A stretch of 64,000 nt of DNA, from positions 3,906,001 to 3,970,000 of the forward strand of contig NZ_CP155619.1 in the NCBI RefSeq assembly GCF_039697315.1, in the 5' to 3' direction. A program made the translations under genes and the position numbers. Shown piece by piece: positions 28,249-37,626 of the stretch; position 1 is the stretch's first letter, and each line of letters starts with the position of its first letter. The stretch comes from Pseudomonas abietaniphila. Its GTDB lineage: Bacteria > Pseudomonadota > Gammaproteobacteria > Pseudomonadales > Pseudomonadaceae. The notes under the pieces were generated by a model. That model worked only from the letters and a program-made list of their open reading frames with translations. It did not search any database and was not told the DNA's origin.

Positions 28249-28985
28249 GTGAGTTCGTGGCGGACTGGCTGATTCCCGACTGGCCTGCGCCGGTGGGTAT
28301 CAAGGCGTGCGTCACGACTCGCGCGGGCGGCATCAGCCTTGCCCCGTTCGACAGTTTCAATCTGGGTGATCATGTCGACGACGATCCGGTAGCCGTTGCG
28401 CATAACCGTGCATTGCTGACGTCGCGTCTGCACACCCAGCCTGCCTGGCTCAAGCAGGTTCATGGCATCAACATCGTCGAAGCGTCACCCGCCGAGGTGC
28501 TGCAGGCCGACGCCAGCTGGAGCCAGACGCCGGGCGTTGCGTGCACCATCATGACGGCTGACTGCCTGCCTGCTCTGTTCTGCAACCGCCAAGGCACTCA
28601 AGTGGCAGCGGCGCACGCCGGTTGGCGTGGTTTGGCCGCAGGCGTGCTGGAAGCGGCGGTCGACAGCTTTGCTGATGCGCCCTCCGAGGTTATGGTCTGG
28701 CTCGGTCCGGCCATTGGCCCTCAGGCCTTCGAAGTGGGGCCGGAAGTCCGCGACGCTTTTATCGCCACGCACCCTGAAACCGTCGAAGCCTTCGTACCTA
28801 GCGTGAATGCGGGCAAATTCATGGCCGATATCTACCAGCTTGCGCGTTTGCGTTTGGCGGCTTATGGCGTGACAGCGGTGTATGGCGGTGGTTTGTCTAC
28901 TTATAACGACGAGCGCTTCTTCTCTTATCGCCGGGGTGCGCGCACTGGTCGGTTTGCCTCGCTTGTCTGGATCGACGCAGTCTGA
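28245..28985 (+). CDS. pgeF: Peptidoglycan editing factor PgeF (YfiH/laccase-domain family)
   Basis: The 246-residue protein belongs to the YfiH family, which corrects mis-incorporated L-Ser in muropeptides and has been described as a copper/zinc polyphenol oxidase. Metal-site blocks are visible: KQVHGINIV, TADCLPALF, AAHAGWRGLAAGV, and GLSTYNDERFFSYRRGARTGRFAS near the end. It is coupled to rluD by an ATGA overlap. A REP-type inverted repeat begins seven bases after its stop. Confidence 0.92.
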   Translation: MSEFVADWLIPDWPAPVGIKACVTTRAGGISLAPFDSFNLGDHVDDDPVAVAHNRALLTSRLHTQPAWLKQVHGINIVEASPAEVLQADASWSQTPGVACTIMTADCLPALFCNRQGTQVAAAHAGWRGLAAGVLEAAVDSFADAPSEVMVWLGPAIGPQAFEVGPEVRDAFIATHPETVEAFVPSVNAGKFMADIYQLARLRLAAYGVTAVYGGGLSTYNDERFFSYRRGARTGRFASLVWIDAV

Positions 28986-28992
28986 AATACCC

Positions 28993-29141
28993 TGTAGGAG
29001 CGTGGCTTGTCCCGCGAACGGCTGCGAAGCAGTCGTAAATCCGGCCAATGCGGTGGATCAATAGGCTCGCAGGCTCAGGGCTTACTGCCGCTTCGCGCCA
29101 GATCGTCCCGATGCGGCCCAGAGACAAGCCACGCTCCTACA
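28993..29141. repeat. REP-type inverted repeat element (GTAGGAGC family)
   Basis: Two perfect 19-base arms, TGTAGGAGCGTGGCTTGTC (28993-29011) and its reverse complement (29123-29141), enclose about 110 bases. The GTAGGAGCG...GCTTG core is the Pseudomonas REP/REPIN type. It occupies most of the pgeF-clpB gap. Confidence 0.8.
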
Positions 29142-29201
29142 GTTCGTCGTATTGCCCCCCGTTCGCATTTTCTCCCGCTAATCCCCCTCAACAAGCTAAT
29201 G

Positions 29202-29215
29202 TTGATCTGTGTCAA
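29202..29215. promoter_or_regulatory. FNR/ANR-type box upstream of clpB
   Basis: TTGAT-CTGT-GTCAA matches the FNR/ANR consensus TTGAT-N4-ATCAA in nine of ten positions. It ends ten bases before the heat-shock -35 element of clpB. Function is inferred from sequence only. Confidence 0.45.
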
Positions 29216-29225
29216 GCAGCCACCG

Positions 29226-29253
29226 CTTGAATCCTGTGCAATCGGCCACATCT
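29226..29253 (+). promoter_or_regulatory. Sigma-32 heat-shock promoter of clpB
   Basis: CTTGAA (29226-29231), a 14-base spacer and CCACATCT (29246-29253) differ from the RpoH consensus CTTGAA-N13/15-CCCCATNT by one base. It lies 73 bases upstream of the clpB ATG, as expected for this chaperone gene. Confidence 0.78.
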
Positions 29254-29326
29254 AAAGGGCTATCTGGCAGGTTTTCTTTATTAAGGTGTGTTCATTGCTC
29301 CGGCCTGCCCATTAGGAAGGTGACCA

Positions 29327-31891
29327 ATGCGTATTGACCGTTTAACCAGCAAATTACAGCTCGCTTTATCCGATTCTCAGTCCCTGGCGGTGGGTATGGA
29401 CCATCCTGCCATCGAGCCTGCGCACCTCATGCAGGCATTGCTTGAACAGCAGGGTGGCTCGATCAAACCCCTGTTGCTGCAAGTCGGCTTCGACATCAAC
29501 AGCCTGCGCAAGGCGTTGAGCAAGGAGCTTGATCAGCTGCCGAAGATTCAGAACCCGACCGGCGACGTGAACATGTCGCAGGACCTGGCGCGCCTGCTCA
29601 ATCAAGCCGACCGCCTGGCCCAGCAAAAAGGCGATCAATTCATCTCCAGCGAACTGGTGCTGCTCGCAGCGATGGATGAAAACAGCAAACTCGGCAAATT
29701 GTTGCTGGGGCAGGGCGTCAGCAAGAAGGCATTGGAAAATGCCATCAGCAACCTGCGCGGCGGTGATGCGGTCAACGACCCGAACGCCGAAGAATCCCGT
29801 CAGGCGCTGGACAAATACACCGTCGACCTGACCAAGCGTGCCGAAGAAGGCAAGCTCGACCCGGTGATCGGCCGTGACGACGAAATCCGTCGGACCATTC
29901 AGGTGTTGCAGCGCCGGACCAAGAACAACCCGGTTCTGATCGGTGAGCCCGGTGTCGGTAAAACCGCCATCGCCGAAGGCCTGGCCCAGCGCATCATTAA
30001 CGGCGAAGTGCCGGACGGCCTGAAAGGCAAGCGCCTGCTGTCGCTGGACATGGGCGCGCTGATTGCCGGTGCCAAGTTCCGCGGCGAGTTTGAAGAGCGC
30101 TTGAAAGGGTTGCTTAACGAGCTGTCGAAGCAGGAAGGTCAGATCATTCTGTTCATCGACGAATTGCACACCATGGTCGGTGCAGGCAAGGCCGAAGGCT
30201 CGATGGACGCCGGCAACATGCTCAAGCCCGCCCTGGCGCGTGGAGAGCTGCACTGCGTGGGCGCCACGACCCTCAACGAGTACCGCCAATATATAGAGAA
30301 GGACGCAGCCCTTGAGCGTCGCTTCCAGAAAGTGCTGGTGGACGAGCCGAGCGAAGAGGACACCATCGCGATCCTGCGTGGCCTGAAAGAGCGCTACGAA
30401 GTTCACCATAAGGTGGCGATCACCGACGGCGCGATCATCGCAGCGGCCAAGCTCAGCCATCGCTATATCACGGATCGGCAACTGCCGGACAAGGCCATCG
30501 ACCTGATCGACGAAGCGGCCAGCCGCATTCGTATGGAAATCGACTCCAAGCCCGAAGTGCTGGATCGTCTTGAGCGTCGTTTGATTCAGTTGAAGGTTGA
30601 ATCCCAGGCGCTGAAGAAGGAAGACGACGAGGCCGCGATCAAGCGCCTTGAGAAGCTTCAGGAAGAAATTGAGCGCCTGGAGCGTGAGTACGCCGATCTG
30701 GAAGAAATCTGGACCTCGGAAAAAGCCGAAGTAACAGGCTCTGCGCAGATCCAGCAAAAGATCGAGCAATCGCGTCAGGAACTGGAGGCGGCACGGCGTC
30801 GTGGCGACCTGAATCGCATGGCTGAATTGCAGTACGGGGTCATCCCGGACCTGGAACGCAGCCTGCAAATGGTCGATCAGCACGGCAAGCCCGAAAACCA
30901 GTTGCTGCGCAGCAAGGTGACCGAGGAAGAAATCGCCGAAGTGGTTTCCAAGTGGACCGGCATTCCCGTGTCGAAAATGCTGGAAGGCGAGCGCGACAAG
31001 CTGCTGAAAATGGAAAGCCTGCTGCACCAACGTGTGATCGGCCAGAACGAAGCGGTGGTGGCTGTGGCCAACGCGGTGCGTCGTTCGCGCGCCGGGTTGT
31101 CCGACCCGAATCGCCCGAGCGGTTCGTTCATGTTCCTCGGCCCGACCGGTGTGGGTAAGACCGAGTTGTGCAAGGCGCTGGCCGAGTTCCTGTTCGACAC
31201 CGAAGAGGCGATGGTCCGCATCGACATGTCCGAGTTCATGGAGAAACATTCCGTGGCCCGTCTGATCGGTGCGCCTCCGGGATATGTCGGTTATGAAGAG
31301 GGTGGTTACCTGACTGAAGCCGTGCGCCGCAAGCCGTACTCGGTGATCCTGCTGGATGAAGTCGAGAAGGCGCATCCGGATGTCTTCAATATCCTGCTGC
31401 AAGTGCTGGAGGACGGTCGCCTGACCGACAGCCACGGGCGTACGGTCGACTTCCGTAACACGGTGATCGTCATGACCTCGAACCTGGGTTCGGCACGGAT
31501 TCAGGAGCTGGTGGGTGATCGCGAAGCCCAGCGTGCGGCGGTGATGGATGCCCTTACTTCGCATTTCCGTCCGGAGTTCATCAACCGGGTCGACGAAGTC
31601 GTGATCTTCGAGCCGCTGGCGCGTGAGCAGATCGCTGGCATCACGGAGATTCAGTTGGGTCGCCTGCGTCAACGCCTGGCAGAGCGGGACCTGCGTCTGG
31701 AACTGGCGCCTGAAGCCATGGACAAGCTGATCGCCGTGGGTTACGACCCGGTGTATGGCGCACGGCCGTTGAAGCGGGCGATTCAGCGCTGGATCGAAAA
31801 CCCGTTGGCTCAGCTGATCCTCTCCGGCGGATTCATGCCGGGCACCAGCATCAAGGGTACGGTGGTGGACGACGAAATCGCTTTCGTCTGA
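29327..31891 (+). CDS. clpB: ATP-dependent disaggregase ClpB
   Basis: The 854-residue Hsp100 chaperone threads aggregated proteins together with DnaK. In order it has the ClpN domain (about 1-145), AAA-1 with Walker [10 protein letters not shown] and [15 protein letters not shown], the coiled-coil middle domain (about 400-530, rich in Glu/Lys/Leu, containing [14 protein letters not shown]), AAA-2 with [14 protein letters not shown], and the C-terminal domain. AGGAAGGTGA precedes the ATG. It is a single-gene unit with a sigma-32 promoter upstream and a strong terminator downstream. An internal start for the short ClpB form is known in E. coli but was not assigned here. Confidence 0.97.
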   Translation: MRIDRLTSKLQLALSDSQSLAVGMDHPAIEPAHLMQALLEQQGGSIKPLLLQVGFDINSLRKALSKELDQLPKIQNPTGDVNMSQDLARLLNQADRLAQQKGDQFISSELVLLAAMDENSKLGKLLLGQGVSKKALENAISNLRGGDAVNDPNAEESRQALDKYTVDLTKRAEEGKLDPVIGRDDEIRRTIQVLQRRTKNNPVLIGEPGVGKTAIAEGLAQRIINGEVPDGLKGKRLLSLDMGALIAGAKFRGEFEERLKGLLNELSKQEGQIILFIDELHTMVGAGKAEGSMDAGNMLKPALARGELHCVGATTLNEYRQYIEKDAALERRFQKVLVDEPSEEDTIAILRGLKERYEVHHKVAITDGAIIAAAKLSHRYITDRQLPDKAIDLIDEAASRIRMEIDSKPEVLDRLERRLIQLKVESQALKKEDDEAAIKRLEKLQEEIERLEREYADLEEIWTSEKAEVTGSAQIQQKIEQSRQELEAARRRGDLNRMAELQYGVIPDLERSLQMVDQHGKPENQLLRSKVTEEEIAEVVSKWTGIPVSKMLEGERDKLLKMESLLHQRVIGQNEAVVAVANAVRRSRAGLSDPNRPSGSFMFLGPTGVGKTELCKALAEFLFDTEEAMVRIDMSEFMEKHSVARLIGAPPGYVGYEEGGYLTEAVRRKPYSVILLDEVEKAHPDVFNILLQVLEDGRLTDSHGRTVDFRNTVIVMTSNLGSARIQELVGDREAQRAAVMDALTSHFRPEFINRVDEVVIFEPLAREQIAGITEIQLGRLRQRLAERDLRLELAPEAMDKLIAVGYDPVYGARPLKRAIQRWIENPLAQLILSGGFMPGTSIKGTVVDDEIAFV

Positions 31892-31921
31892 TCCGCTGCT
31901 CTCTATATAGAAGGTGCATGG

Positions 31922-31948
31922 GGGCGCTCCCGGTGAGCGCCCTTTTTT
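31922..31948 (+). terminator. Intrinsic terminator after clpB
   Basis: The perfect stem GGGCGCTC/GAGCGCCC with a CCGGT loop is followed by six T. It lies 30 bases past the clpB stop and isolates the downstream tRNA operon. Confidence 0.92.
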
Positions 31949-32048
31949 ATGCGCGGGTGATTTTGCCCCTCGAACGCCTGATTTTCGGGCTCGGGAGGCT
32001 TTCTCGAAAAAAAGTTGCAAATCATTGTCTTAAAAGCAATTTGGAGGG

Positions 32049-32076
32049 TTGACAGGTGTTTCTGGGAATGTAGAAT
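32049..32076 (+). promoter_or_regulatory. Sigma-70 promoter of the tRNA cluster
   Basis: TTGACA (32049-32054), 16 bases, then TAGAAT (32071-32076) form a near-consensus promoter. The next bases are AGCGCGCCTC, a GC-rich discriminator typical of stringently controlled stable-RNA promoters. Transcription would begin near 32083, leaving a leader of about 150 bases before tRNA-Asn. I see no gene in 31949-32231. Confidence 0.8.
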
Positions 32077-32231
32077 AGCGCGCCTCAGAGACGTGAACGC
32101 AGCGATGCAGACAGGTCGAAGAGACTGAAAATGCAGTAGATTCAGGGTTGTAAGTGCGAGATTCGTTTCGCAAAGAAGTACTGAATTTGTTGTGTTGAAG
32201 TGCGTCAAACGCTGCATCTGGAAATTGAAAT

Positions 32232-32307
32232 TCCGTGATAGCTCAGTCGGTAGAGCAAATGACTGTTAATCATTGGGTCCCAGGTTCGAGTCCTGGTCAC
32301 GGAGCCA
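32232..32307 (+). tRNA. tRNA-Asn (anticodon GTT)
   Basis: The acceptor arms TCCGTGA and TCACGGA pair perfectly and GCCA closes the 3' end (CCA encoded). The D arm GCTCAGTCGGTAGAGC, anticodon loop CTGTTAA (GTT at 32265-32267) and T loop TTCGAGT are all in place. Length 76. Confidence 0.96.
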
Positions 32308-32327
32308 ATTTCAAGAAGTAGTACCGT

Positions 32328-32404
32328 CGGGGTATAGCGCAGTCCGGTAGCGCGCCTGCTTTGGGAGCAGGATGTCAGGAGTTCGAATCCCCTTACCCCG
32401 ACCA
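32328..32404 (+). tRNA. tRNA-Pro (anticodon TGG)
   Basis: The acceptor CGGGGTA pairs with TACCCCG, followed by ACCA. The anticodon loop TTTGGGA gives TGG (32362-32364), and the T loop is TTCGAAT. Length 77. An identical copy lies at 32582. Confidence 0.96.
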
Positions 32405-32409
32405 TTTTT

Positions 32410-32485
32410 GGGTCGTTAGCTCAGTTGGTAGAGCAGTTGGCTTTTAACCAATTGGTCGTAGGTTCGAATCCCACACGACCCACCA
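32410..32485 (+). tRNA. tRNA-Lys (anticodon TTT)
   Basis: The acceptor GGGTCGT pairs with ACGACCC, followed by ACCA. The D arm is GCTCAGTTGGTAGAGC, the anticodon loop CTTTTAA (TTT at 32443-32445) and the T loop TTCGAAT. It starts only five bases after tRNA-Pro. Length 76. Confidence 0.96.
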
Positions 32486-32521
32486 TTTTTGACCTGGCTG
32501 TATCGGGTTAAATCTTAGGGA

Positions 32522-32570
32522 GTGACGCCAGTTGCGTCACCCGCTTGAAATACGCCTCCAGAGGTGTATT
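32522..32570 (+). other. Two hairpins in the tRNA-Lys to tRNA-Pro spacer
   Basis: GTGACGC/GCGTCAC (32522-32540) and AATACGCCTC/GAGGTGTATT (32549-32570, one G-T pair) are consecutive stem-loops in the 96-base spacer. The second is followed by TTGTG rather than a T run. They could be processing structures or a weak terminator. Confidence 0.5.
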
Positions 32571-32581
32571 TTGTGTAACAC

Positions 32582-32658
32582 CGGGGTATAGCGCAGTCCG
32601 GTAGCGCGCCTGCTTTGGGAGCAGGATGTCAGGAGTTCGAATCCCCTTACCCCGACCA
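32582..32658 (+). tRNA. tRNA-Pro (anticodon TGG), second copy
   Basis: The 77-base sequence is identical to the tRNA-Pro at 32328-32404, including encoded CCA. The preceding spacer is longer than those in the rest of the cluster, so it may have arisen by duplication of the upstream copy. Confidence 0.96.
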
Positions 32659-32722
32659 TTTTCGCCCCAGCAGTACCCGGGCAGAAAATCTGGCAACAGC
32701 GCCAACCGCGTTGAAGCCTAAA

Positions 32723-32755
32723 GAAAAGGCGTCCTTCGGGACGCCTTTTCTCGTT
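32723..32755. terminator. Terminator after the tRNA cluster, bidirectional with pstS
   Basis: A 12-base perfect stem, GAAAAGGCGTCC/GGACGCCTTTTC with a TTCG loop, lies 64 bases after the last tRNA. T-rich sequence follows on both strands, so it can also end the convergent pstS transcript. Confidence 0.9.
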
Positions 32756-32858
32756 TCCGGGTTCCTGCGTTTCAGCTTTCTTCCCATCCCGCCGATGCGG
32801 TTCAGGCGCCGCCACAGCGGCACCTAATGATGCGAATTTTGGGAACTCAGGCTGGCGT

Positions 32859-33893
32859 CTACTGCGTCTTGGGCGCATCGCCCCAGTACGCTTCGATCTG
32901 GGTTTTCAGATCGGCCGGGATCGGGGCGAAGTCCAGTGAGCGGGCTTGTTCCTGACCGCTTTCAAGTGTCCAGCGGAAGAAGTCTTGCACCGCCTTCTGG
33001 CGCTCGGCGTTCTTCGGCTGCTTGTAAAGTACGATGAACGTGGCGGCTGTGATCGGGTAAGCGTTTTCACCCGGCGCGTTAAGCATCGAGAGGTCGAAGT
33101 CCTTGGCATTTTTCCAGTCTGCGGTCGCGGCCGCCGCTTGGAACGACTCCGTGCTTGGCACCACAAAGTTTCCGGCGGTGTTCTGCAGCAAGCCGAAGTT
33201 CAAGCCCTGCTGCTTGATGTACGCGTATTCGACGTAGCCGATCGAATTCGGCATCTTCTTCACGTACGACGCCACACCTTCACTGCCTTTGCTGCCAATG
33301 CCCACCGGCCATTTCACCGACGTGCCGGCACCCACTTTGCCTTTCCACTCAGCACTGACCTTCGACAGGTAACTCACCCAGTTGAATGTGGTGCCCGAAT
33401 CGTCAGAGCGATACACCACGTTGATTTTCTGCGCAGGCAGTTTTACGTCCGGGTTAAGCGCCACCAGCGCCGGGTCGTTCCATTGGGTGATCTTGCCCAG
33501 GTAGATATCGGCCAGCACCGGGCCGCTGAATTTGAGGCTGCCGGGTTTGATCGACGCAATGTTGATCACCGGCACCACGCCGCCGATCACCGACGGGAAC
33601 TGCTGCAAGCCCGACGCCTGAAGATCGCTCGAGCTCATTGGCATGTCGGTCGCACCAAAGTCCACCGCACCTTCCTTGATTTGCGCCACACCTGCACCCG
33701 ATCCGATGCTTTGGTAGTTCACTTTCACACCGGTCTTGTGGTCGTAATCGGTCGCCCACTTGAACAGCACCGGGTAGATGAAGGTGGAACCGGCGCCGGT
33801 CACTTCTTGTGCGGCGCTGGCGCCGTTCAGCAGCGACAGGTTGAGTGCGATGCCCAGGCCTGCGGCCAGCATCATTCGGGAAAGCTGAAACAT
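32859..33893 (-). CDS. pstS: Phosphate ABC transporter substrate-binding protein PstS
   Basis: The 344-residue periplasmic protein binds inorganic phosphate. The signal peptide runs MFQLSRMMLAAGLGIALNLS through GASA, before AQEVTGAGSTF. Phosphate-binding blocks GAGSTFIYPV, SIGSGAGVAQIKEGAVDFGATDMPM and RSDDSGTTFNWVSYL match PstS. AGGAAG six bases before the ATG at 33893 fixes the start; the frame is open further upstream. No pstC, pstA, pstB or phoU gene is adjacent, so it is a solitary pstS in this window. A half-site resembling a Pho box lies upstream. Confidence 0.93.
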   Translation of the reverse strand: MFQLSRMMLAAGLGIALNLSLLNGASAAQEVTGAGSTFIYPVLFKWATDYDHKTGVKVNYQSIGSGAGVAQIKEGAVDFGATDMPMSSSDLQASGLQQFPSVIGGVVPVINIASIKPGSLKFSGPVLADIYLGKITQWNDPALVALNPDVKLPAQKINVVYRSDDSGTTFNWVSYLSKVSAEWKGKVGAGTSVKWPVGIGSKGSEGVASYVKKMPNSIGYVEYAYIKQQGLNFGLLQNTAGNFVVPSTESFQAAAATADWKNAKDFDLSMLNAPGENAYPITAATFIVLYKQPKNAERQKAVQDFFRWTLESGQEQARSLDFAPIPADLKTQIEAYWGDAPKTQ

Positions 33894-33960
33894 GGATGAC
33901 TTCCTGTAATCGAGCGACATCGGGGTGTGATGTCTTAATGGGATCACAGTAATCAGCACG

Positions 33961-33972
33961 TTTTTATGACAG
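33961..33972 (-). promoter_or_regulatory. Partial Pho box upstream of pstS
   Basis: On the minus strand CTGTCATAAAAA matches the first half of the Pho box (CTGTCAT plus A/T spacer); the second half-site is degenerate (CGTGCTG). It is about 70 bases upstream of the pstS ATG, a suitable place for PhoB. Confidence 0.45.
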
Positions 33973-34023
33973 GGAGTGCCTGAGTGATTCATCCACCGCG
34001 AATGTGGTCGCTGTCGTCAAAAA

Positions 34024-34115
34024 CTGTGGGAGCGAATTCATTCGCGAAAAATTTTCCAGCCGACAAAAGATGTGTTGGACCTGCTGGCCAATCGCGAATG
34101 AATTCGCTCCCACAG
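34024..34115. repeat. REPIN-type inverted repeat (GTGGGAGCGAATTCATTCGCGA family), copy 1
   Basis: Two perfect 24-base arms occupy 34024-34047 and 34092-34115 around a 44-base centre. The core CTGTGGGAGCGAATTC is shared exactly with the element at 42667-42758. It fills the gap between pstS and the aldolase gene. Confidence 0.85.
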
Positions 34116-34147
34116 GTTTGATCGCAGCACCGTTGGGAGACGAGTGA

Positions 34148-34948
34148 TCAATACGTGCGCGAAGGCGCTGTGACGTTGTGAGGCTCGCGGTAACGCGCCA
34201 GATTCTCTTTGGCGGCCTGGCGCAGGAGGCTGATATCGATGCCCACCGCCAAAAACTGGCAACCCCAACTCATGTAGCGCCGCGCGTCTTCTTCCGCCGG
34301 GGCGAGAATGCCGCAGACTTTTCCGGCTGCCAGCGTGGCGTCCACGGCGTGCCGAATCTGTTTCTGCACCTCGGGGTGCGACGGATTGCCGATATGCCCA
34401 AGCCCGGTGGAGAGGTCCGCAGGGCCGATAAACACCGCATCGACCCCTTCAACGGCGGCAATCGCTTCGACGTTCTCCACGCCCAGGCGCGACTCCACCT
34501 GCACGATCAGGCAAAGCTCTTCATGGGCGGTGTTCAGGTAATCGGGTACGGCGTCCCAGCGCGTGGCGCGGGTCAGGCCGCCACCCACGCCGCGAACACC
34601 ATGGGGTGGATAACGCATGGCCTGCACCAGTGCGCGGGCCTGCTCGGCGGTTTCCACCATCGGCACCATCAGGGTCTGCACGCCGATGTCCAGCAACTGC
34701 TTGATCAACACCGTATCGCCGGTCACCGCACGGACAACCGGCGCAGTGCTGTAGGGCATCACGGCCTGCAGCTGCGAAAGAATGCTCGGCACGGTGTTGG
34801 GGGCGTGTTCGCCATCGATCAACATCCAGTCGTAACCCAGGCCCGCGACGATTTCCGAGGCATACCCGGTGGTAAAACCGGCCCAGATGCCATATTGCGG
34901 CTCGCGTTTGGCCAAGGCGGCCTTGAACGCGTTGTGAGGCATTTTCAT
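34148..34948 (-). CDS. rhmA: 2-keto-3-deoxy-L-rhamnonate aldolase (HpaI family)
   Basis: The 266-residue class II aldolase belongs to the HpaI/RhmA family and would split 2-keto-3-deoxy-L-rhamnonate into pyruvate and L-lactaldehyde. Metal and substrate residues are visible in DWMLIDGEHAPN, LIVQVESRLGVENV and AVFIGPADLS. The rhamnonate assignment comes from the neighbouring rhamnonate-dehydratase-like gene 35 bases upstream and an RhmT-like transporter; by sequence alone HpaI is also possible. A ribosome site (AGGAGTCCC) precedes the ATG by a few bases. It is the last gene of the operon rhmT-rhmD-rhmA on the minus strand. Confidence 0.85.
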   Translation of the reverse strand: MKMPHNAFKAALAKREPQYGIWAGFTTGYASEIVAGLGYDWMLIDGEHAPNTVPSILSQLQAVMPYSTAPVVRAVTGDTVLIKQLLDIGVQTLMVPMVETAEQARALVQAMRYPPHGVRGVGGGLTRATRWDAVPDYLNTAHEELCLIVQVESRLGVENVEAIAAVEGVDAVFIGPADLSTGLGHIGNPSHPEVQKQIRHAVDATLAAGKVCGILAPAEEDARRYMSWGCQFLAVGIDISLLRQAAKENLARYREPHNVTAPSRTY

Positions 34949-34983
34949 TCGGGGACTCCTTTCAAGTGCATGTCAGGTGCATG

Positions 34984-36168
34984 TCAGTGCGTATAAGGAC
35001 GGTGCAATGGGCACTCGGGATTGAGCGTCACGCCAAAGCCCGGCTTGTCGAGTCTAGACAATCGCATCCGACCGTTTTCAGGCACAGGTTCGCCCAGTAA
35101 TTGTGGATGGAACATCGGCACGACCTCGTCGGCTTTTGGCGCCATCATCAGAAACTCTGCGAACGGGCTGTTGGTGCGTGTGGCGACGAAGTGGTAACTG
35201 TAGACGGACGATCCGTGGGGCACGACGAGCGTGTTGTGGGCGTCGGCCAGCGCGGAGATCTTGATCAGTTCAGTGATGCCACCGCACCAGCCAACGTCCG
35301 GCTGGATGATGTCGCAGCAGCCCATTTCCAGCAGCATACGGAACCCCCAACGCGTGGCTTCATGCTCGCCCGTAGTGACCAGCATCCCTTTGGGAACGTT
35401 TTTGCGCAGGTCGGCGTAGCCCCAGTAATCGTCGGGGGACAAGGCTTCTTCGATCCACTTCAAGCCAAATTCCTGAGCCCCGTGGGCGAGTCTGGTGGCG
35501 TAGTTCAGATCCAGGCTCATCCAGCAGTCGAGCATCAGCCAGAAGTCCTTGCCAACGCGCTCGCGCATCACCGCGAGTTCTTCGAGGTTCTTGCGCAGGC
35601 CTTCCTCGCCTTCGGACGGGCTGTGATGGAGCGGGAGTTTGCCACCGATGAAGCCCATTTTCTGTGCCAGATCGGGACGCGCGCCTGTGGCGTAAAACTG
35701 CAACTCGTCACGAACGGCGCCGCCGAGCAGTTGATGCACCGGCTCCTGACGGACTTTACCGAGCAGGTCCCACAGTGCCAGGTCGATGCCCGAGATCGTG
35801 TTGATCACCAGCCCTTTGCGACCGTAGTACTGGGAAGACAAATACATCTGGTCCCAGATTTTTTCGATGTCGGTGACCTTTGCCCCTTCGAGAAAACGCG
35901 CCAGGTGCTTCTCGACGATGTAAGCCGCAGGCTCGCCACCTGTCGTCACGGCAAAGCCGACGTTGCCCGCCGAGTCTTCGATTTCCACCACCAGCGTGCC
36001 GAGCACGTTAATGCCGAAGCTGCGACGGCTCTGGCGGTACTCCGGGTATTTGCTCATCGGCGTCGCGATATGGTCGTCGATCCAGTGGCCATCGCCCTGA
36101 TCGTGATAGTCGGCACCGCCGCCCCGCAGAACAAAAGCGCGGACGTGCTTGATGGTTGGCGTGCTCAT
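34984..36168 (-). CDS. rhmD: L-rhamnonate dehydratase
   Basis: The 394-residue enolase-superfamily enzyme dehydrates L-rhamnonate to 2-keto-3-deoxy-L-rhamnonate. It resembles E. coli RhmD (YfaW) along its length: [54 protein letters not shown], and the metal-ligand segments [18 protein letters not shown] and [11 protein letters not shown]. The catalytic His lies in [12 protein letters not shown]. The N terminus is [12 protein letters not shown], with AGGAGTCCT-type sequence just upstream. It sits between the transporter gene (31-base gap) and the aldolase gene. Confidence 0.9.
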   Translation of the reverse strand: MSTPTIKHVRAFVLRGGGADYHDQGDGHWIDDHIATPMSKYPEYRQSRRSFGINVLGTLVVEIEDSAGNVGFAVTTGGEPAAYIVEKHLARFLEGAKVTDIEKIWDQMYLSSQYYGRKGLVINTISGIDLALWDLLGKVRQEPVHQLLGGAVRDELQFYATGARPDLAQKMGFIGGKLPLHHSPSEGEEGLRKNLEELAVMRERVGKDFWLMLDCWMSLDLNYATRLAHGAQEFGLKWIEEALSPDDYWGYADLRKNVPKGMLVTTGEHEATRWGFRMLLEMGCCDIIQPDVGWCGGITELIKISALADAHNTLVVPHGSSVYSYHFVATRTNSPFAEFLMMAPKADEVVPMFHPQLLGEPVPENGRMRLSRLDKPGFGVTLNPECPLHRPYTH

Positions 36169-36199
36169 GGAGGACTCCTGTGATTCCAGTGAATGGCGA

Positions 36200-37498
36200 T
36201 CAATGTTGATAAGTTGGCAGCTTGTGCGCTGTGTTCGATTTGGGCGGCCGGATACCCATGATCAAAGCAGCGGCGATCAGCGTGGTCACCGACAGCAGAT
36301 AGAGGCCCGCCACCGGTGTCTGAAACGCGCCCTCGGCCCAGTTCTTGAGGATCGGTGCGACGAAACCGCCCAGCGCACCGAATGAGTTGATCAGCGCAAT
36401 GGCGCCTGCCGCTGCGCTGCCGGCCAGGAAACTGCCGGGGAATGTCCAGAACACCGGTTGCACGGCGATAAAACCGGACGCCGCGAAACACAGGGCGAGA
36501 ATCGCCAGCAGCGGATTGGCGAACGTGACCGATGCGGCAATGCCAAGTCCGGAGACCACCAGCGTCAGCGCAGCGACCAGACGACGCTGGCCGGTGCGGT
36601 CGGCGACTGCCGGGACACGCCAGGCGGCAATCAGCGCGCAGATCCACGGAATCGCGCTCACCAGTCCGACCATGAAACCGACCTTGCTCCCCATCAACCC
36701 GGCGACCTGCGAGGGCAGATAAAACACAACCCCGTAGACACTGGCCTGAATCAGCAGGTAGATCGCGCACAGGTAGAGAACAGCCGGTTGGCACATGGCC
36801 TTGAGCACACTGCCGTGGCCCTGTTTCTGACTGTCTTCAGCGTCGAGCACGGTTTGCAGCTGTTGGCGTTCTTCAGCGCTCAACCACTTGGCGTCTGCGG
36901 GGCGGTTGTCCAGATAGAAATAGGCCCAGATGCCCACGGCCGTCGCCATCAGGCCTTCGACCGCGAACAGCCACTGCCAGCCATGGCTGCCGAGCACGCC
37001 GTCCAGTTCCAGCAACAAACCCGAGAGCGGGCTGCCGAAGATGAACGCCAGCGGTGCACCAAAGTAAAAGAAGCCCATGGCCCTTCCGCGTGCTGCCTGA
37101 GGGAACCAGTAGGTGAGATAGAGAATGACGCCGGGGAAGAAGCCAGCTTCGGCCACGCCCAGCAGGAAGCGCAGCACGTAGAAAGTGGTTTCATTGTGGG
37201 CGAAGACCATCGCTGCAGAGACCAGGCCCCACGTGACCATGATTCGGCACATCCAGAGTTTGGCGCCGATCTTGTGCAGCATCAGATTGCTTGGCACTTC
37301 GAGCAGCGCGTATCCGGCAAAGAACACCCCGGCGCCAAAGGCAAACGCGGTGTCGCTGATGCCGGTGTCCGCCTGGAACGCCTGTTTGGCGAAGCCGACG
37401 TTGGCGCGGTCGAGAAACGCCATGATGTACATCAACAGGAGGAAGGGCAGCAGGCGCCAGGAAACCTTGGCCAGCAAGGAAGCGGGGAGTGTGTTCAC
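36200..37498 (-). CDS. MFS transporter, RhmT-like (anion:cation symporter family)
   Basis: The 432-residue, 12-helix transporter of the ACS family of MFS begins [20 protein letters not shown] and has the signature [17 protein letters not shown] and [20 protein letters not shown]. It is the first gene of the operon with rhamnonate dehydratase and aldolase, so L-rhamnonate is the likely substrate (inference from context and resemblance to RhmT/YfaV). The divergent LysR regulator probably controls it through the dyad at 37588-37610. Confidence 0.85.
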   Translation of the reverse strand: MNTLPASLLAKVSWRLLPFLLLMYIMAFLDRANVGFAKQAFQADTGISDTAFAFGAGVFFAGYALLEVPSNLMLHKIGAKLWMCRIMVTWGLVSAAMVFAHNETTFYVLRFLLGVAEAGFFPGVILYLTYWFPQAARGRAMGFFYFGAPLAFIFGSPLSGLLLELDGVLGSHGWQWLFAVEGLMATAVGIWAYFYLDNRPADAKWLSAEERQQLQTVLDAEDSQKQGHGSVLKAMCQPAVLYLCAIYLLIQASVYGVVFYLPSQVAGLMGSKVGFMVGLVSAIPWICALIAAWRVPAVADRTGQRRLVAALTLVVSGLGIAASVTFANPLLAILALCFAASGFIAVQPVFWTFPGSFLAGSAAAGAIALINSFGALGGFVAPILKNWAEGAFQTPVAGLYLLSVTTLIAAALIMGIRPPKSNTAHKLPTYQH

Positions 37499-37587
37499 GA
37501 CAGTTTCCTTTTTGGAATTATTTGACTGCGTACGAGCGTGACTCTACTGCTGCGAAACGATGCGCGACCAATCGTTTTTAGCTTAGG

Positions 37588-37610
37588 ATCGATACCCTCA
37601 CGGTATCGAT
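37588..37610. promoter_or_regulatory. LysR-type operator between rhmT-like and lysR genes
   Basis: ATCGATACC and GGTATCGAT are perfect nine-base inverted repeats separated by CTCAC. The dyad ends 16 bases before the LysR start, suiting autoregulation. A second, looser dyad, AAACGAT-N9-ATCGTTT, lies at 37555-37577. Confidence 0.65.
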
Positions 37611-37626
37611 AACAGGACGCTCATCC

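Noticed and set aside
28993..29141. The inverted repeat as an insertion sequence or MITE with target duplication
   Set aside because: It encodes nothing, has no flanking direct repeat visible and carries the REP core sequence, so it is better described as a REP pair.
29366..32020. An 884-codon open frame on the minus strand opposite clpB
   Set aside because: It mirrors clpB codon by codon, has no ribosome site or recognisable domain, and arises from GC-rich codon bias in the real gene.
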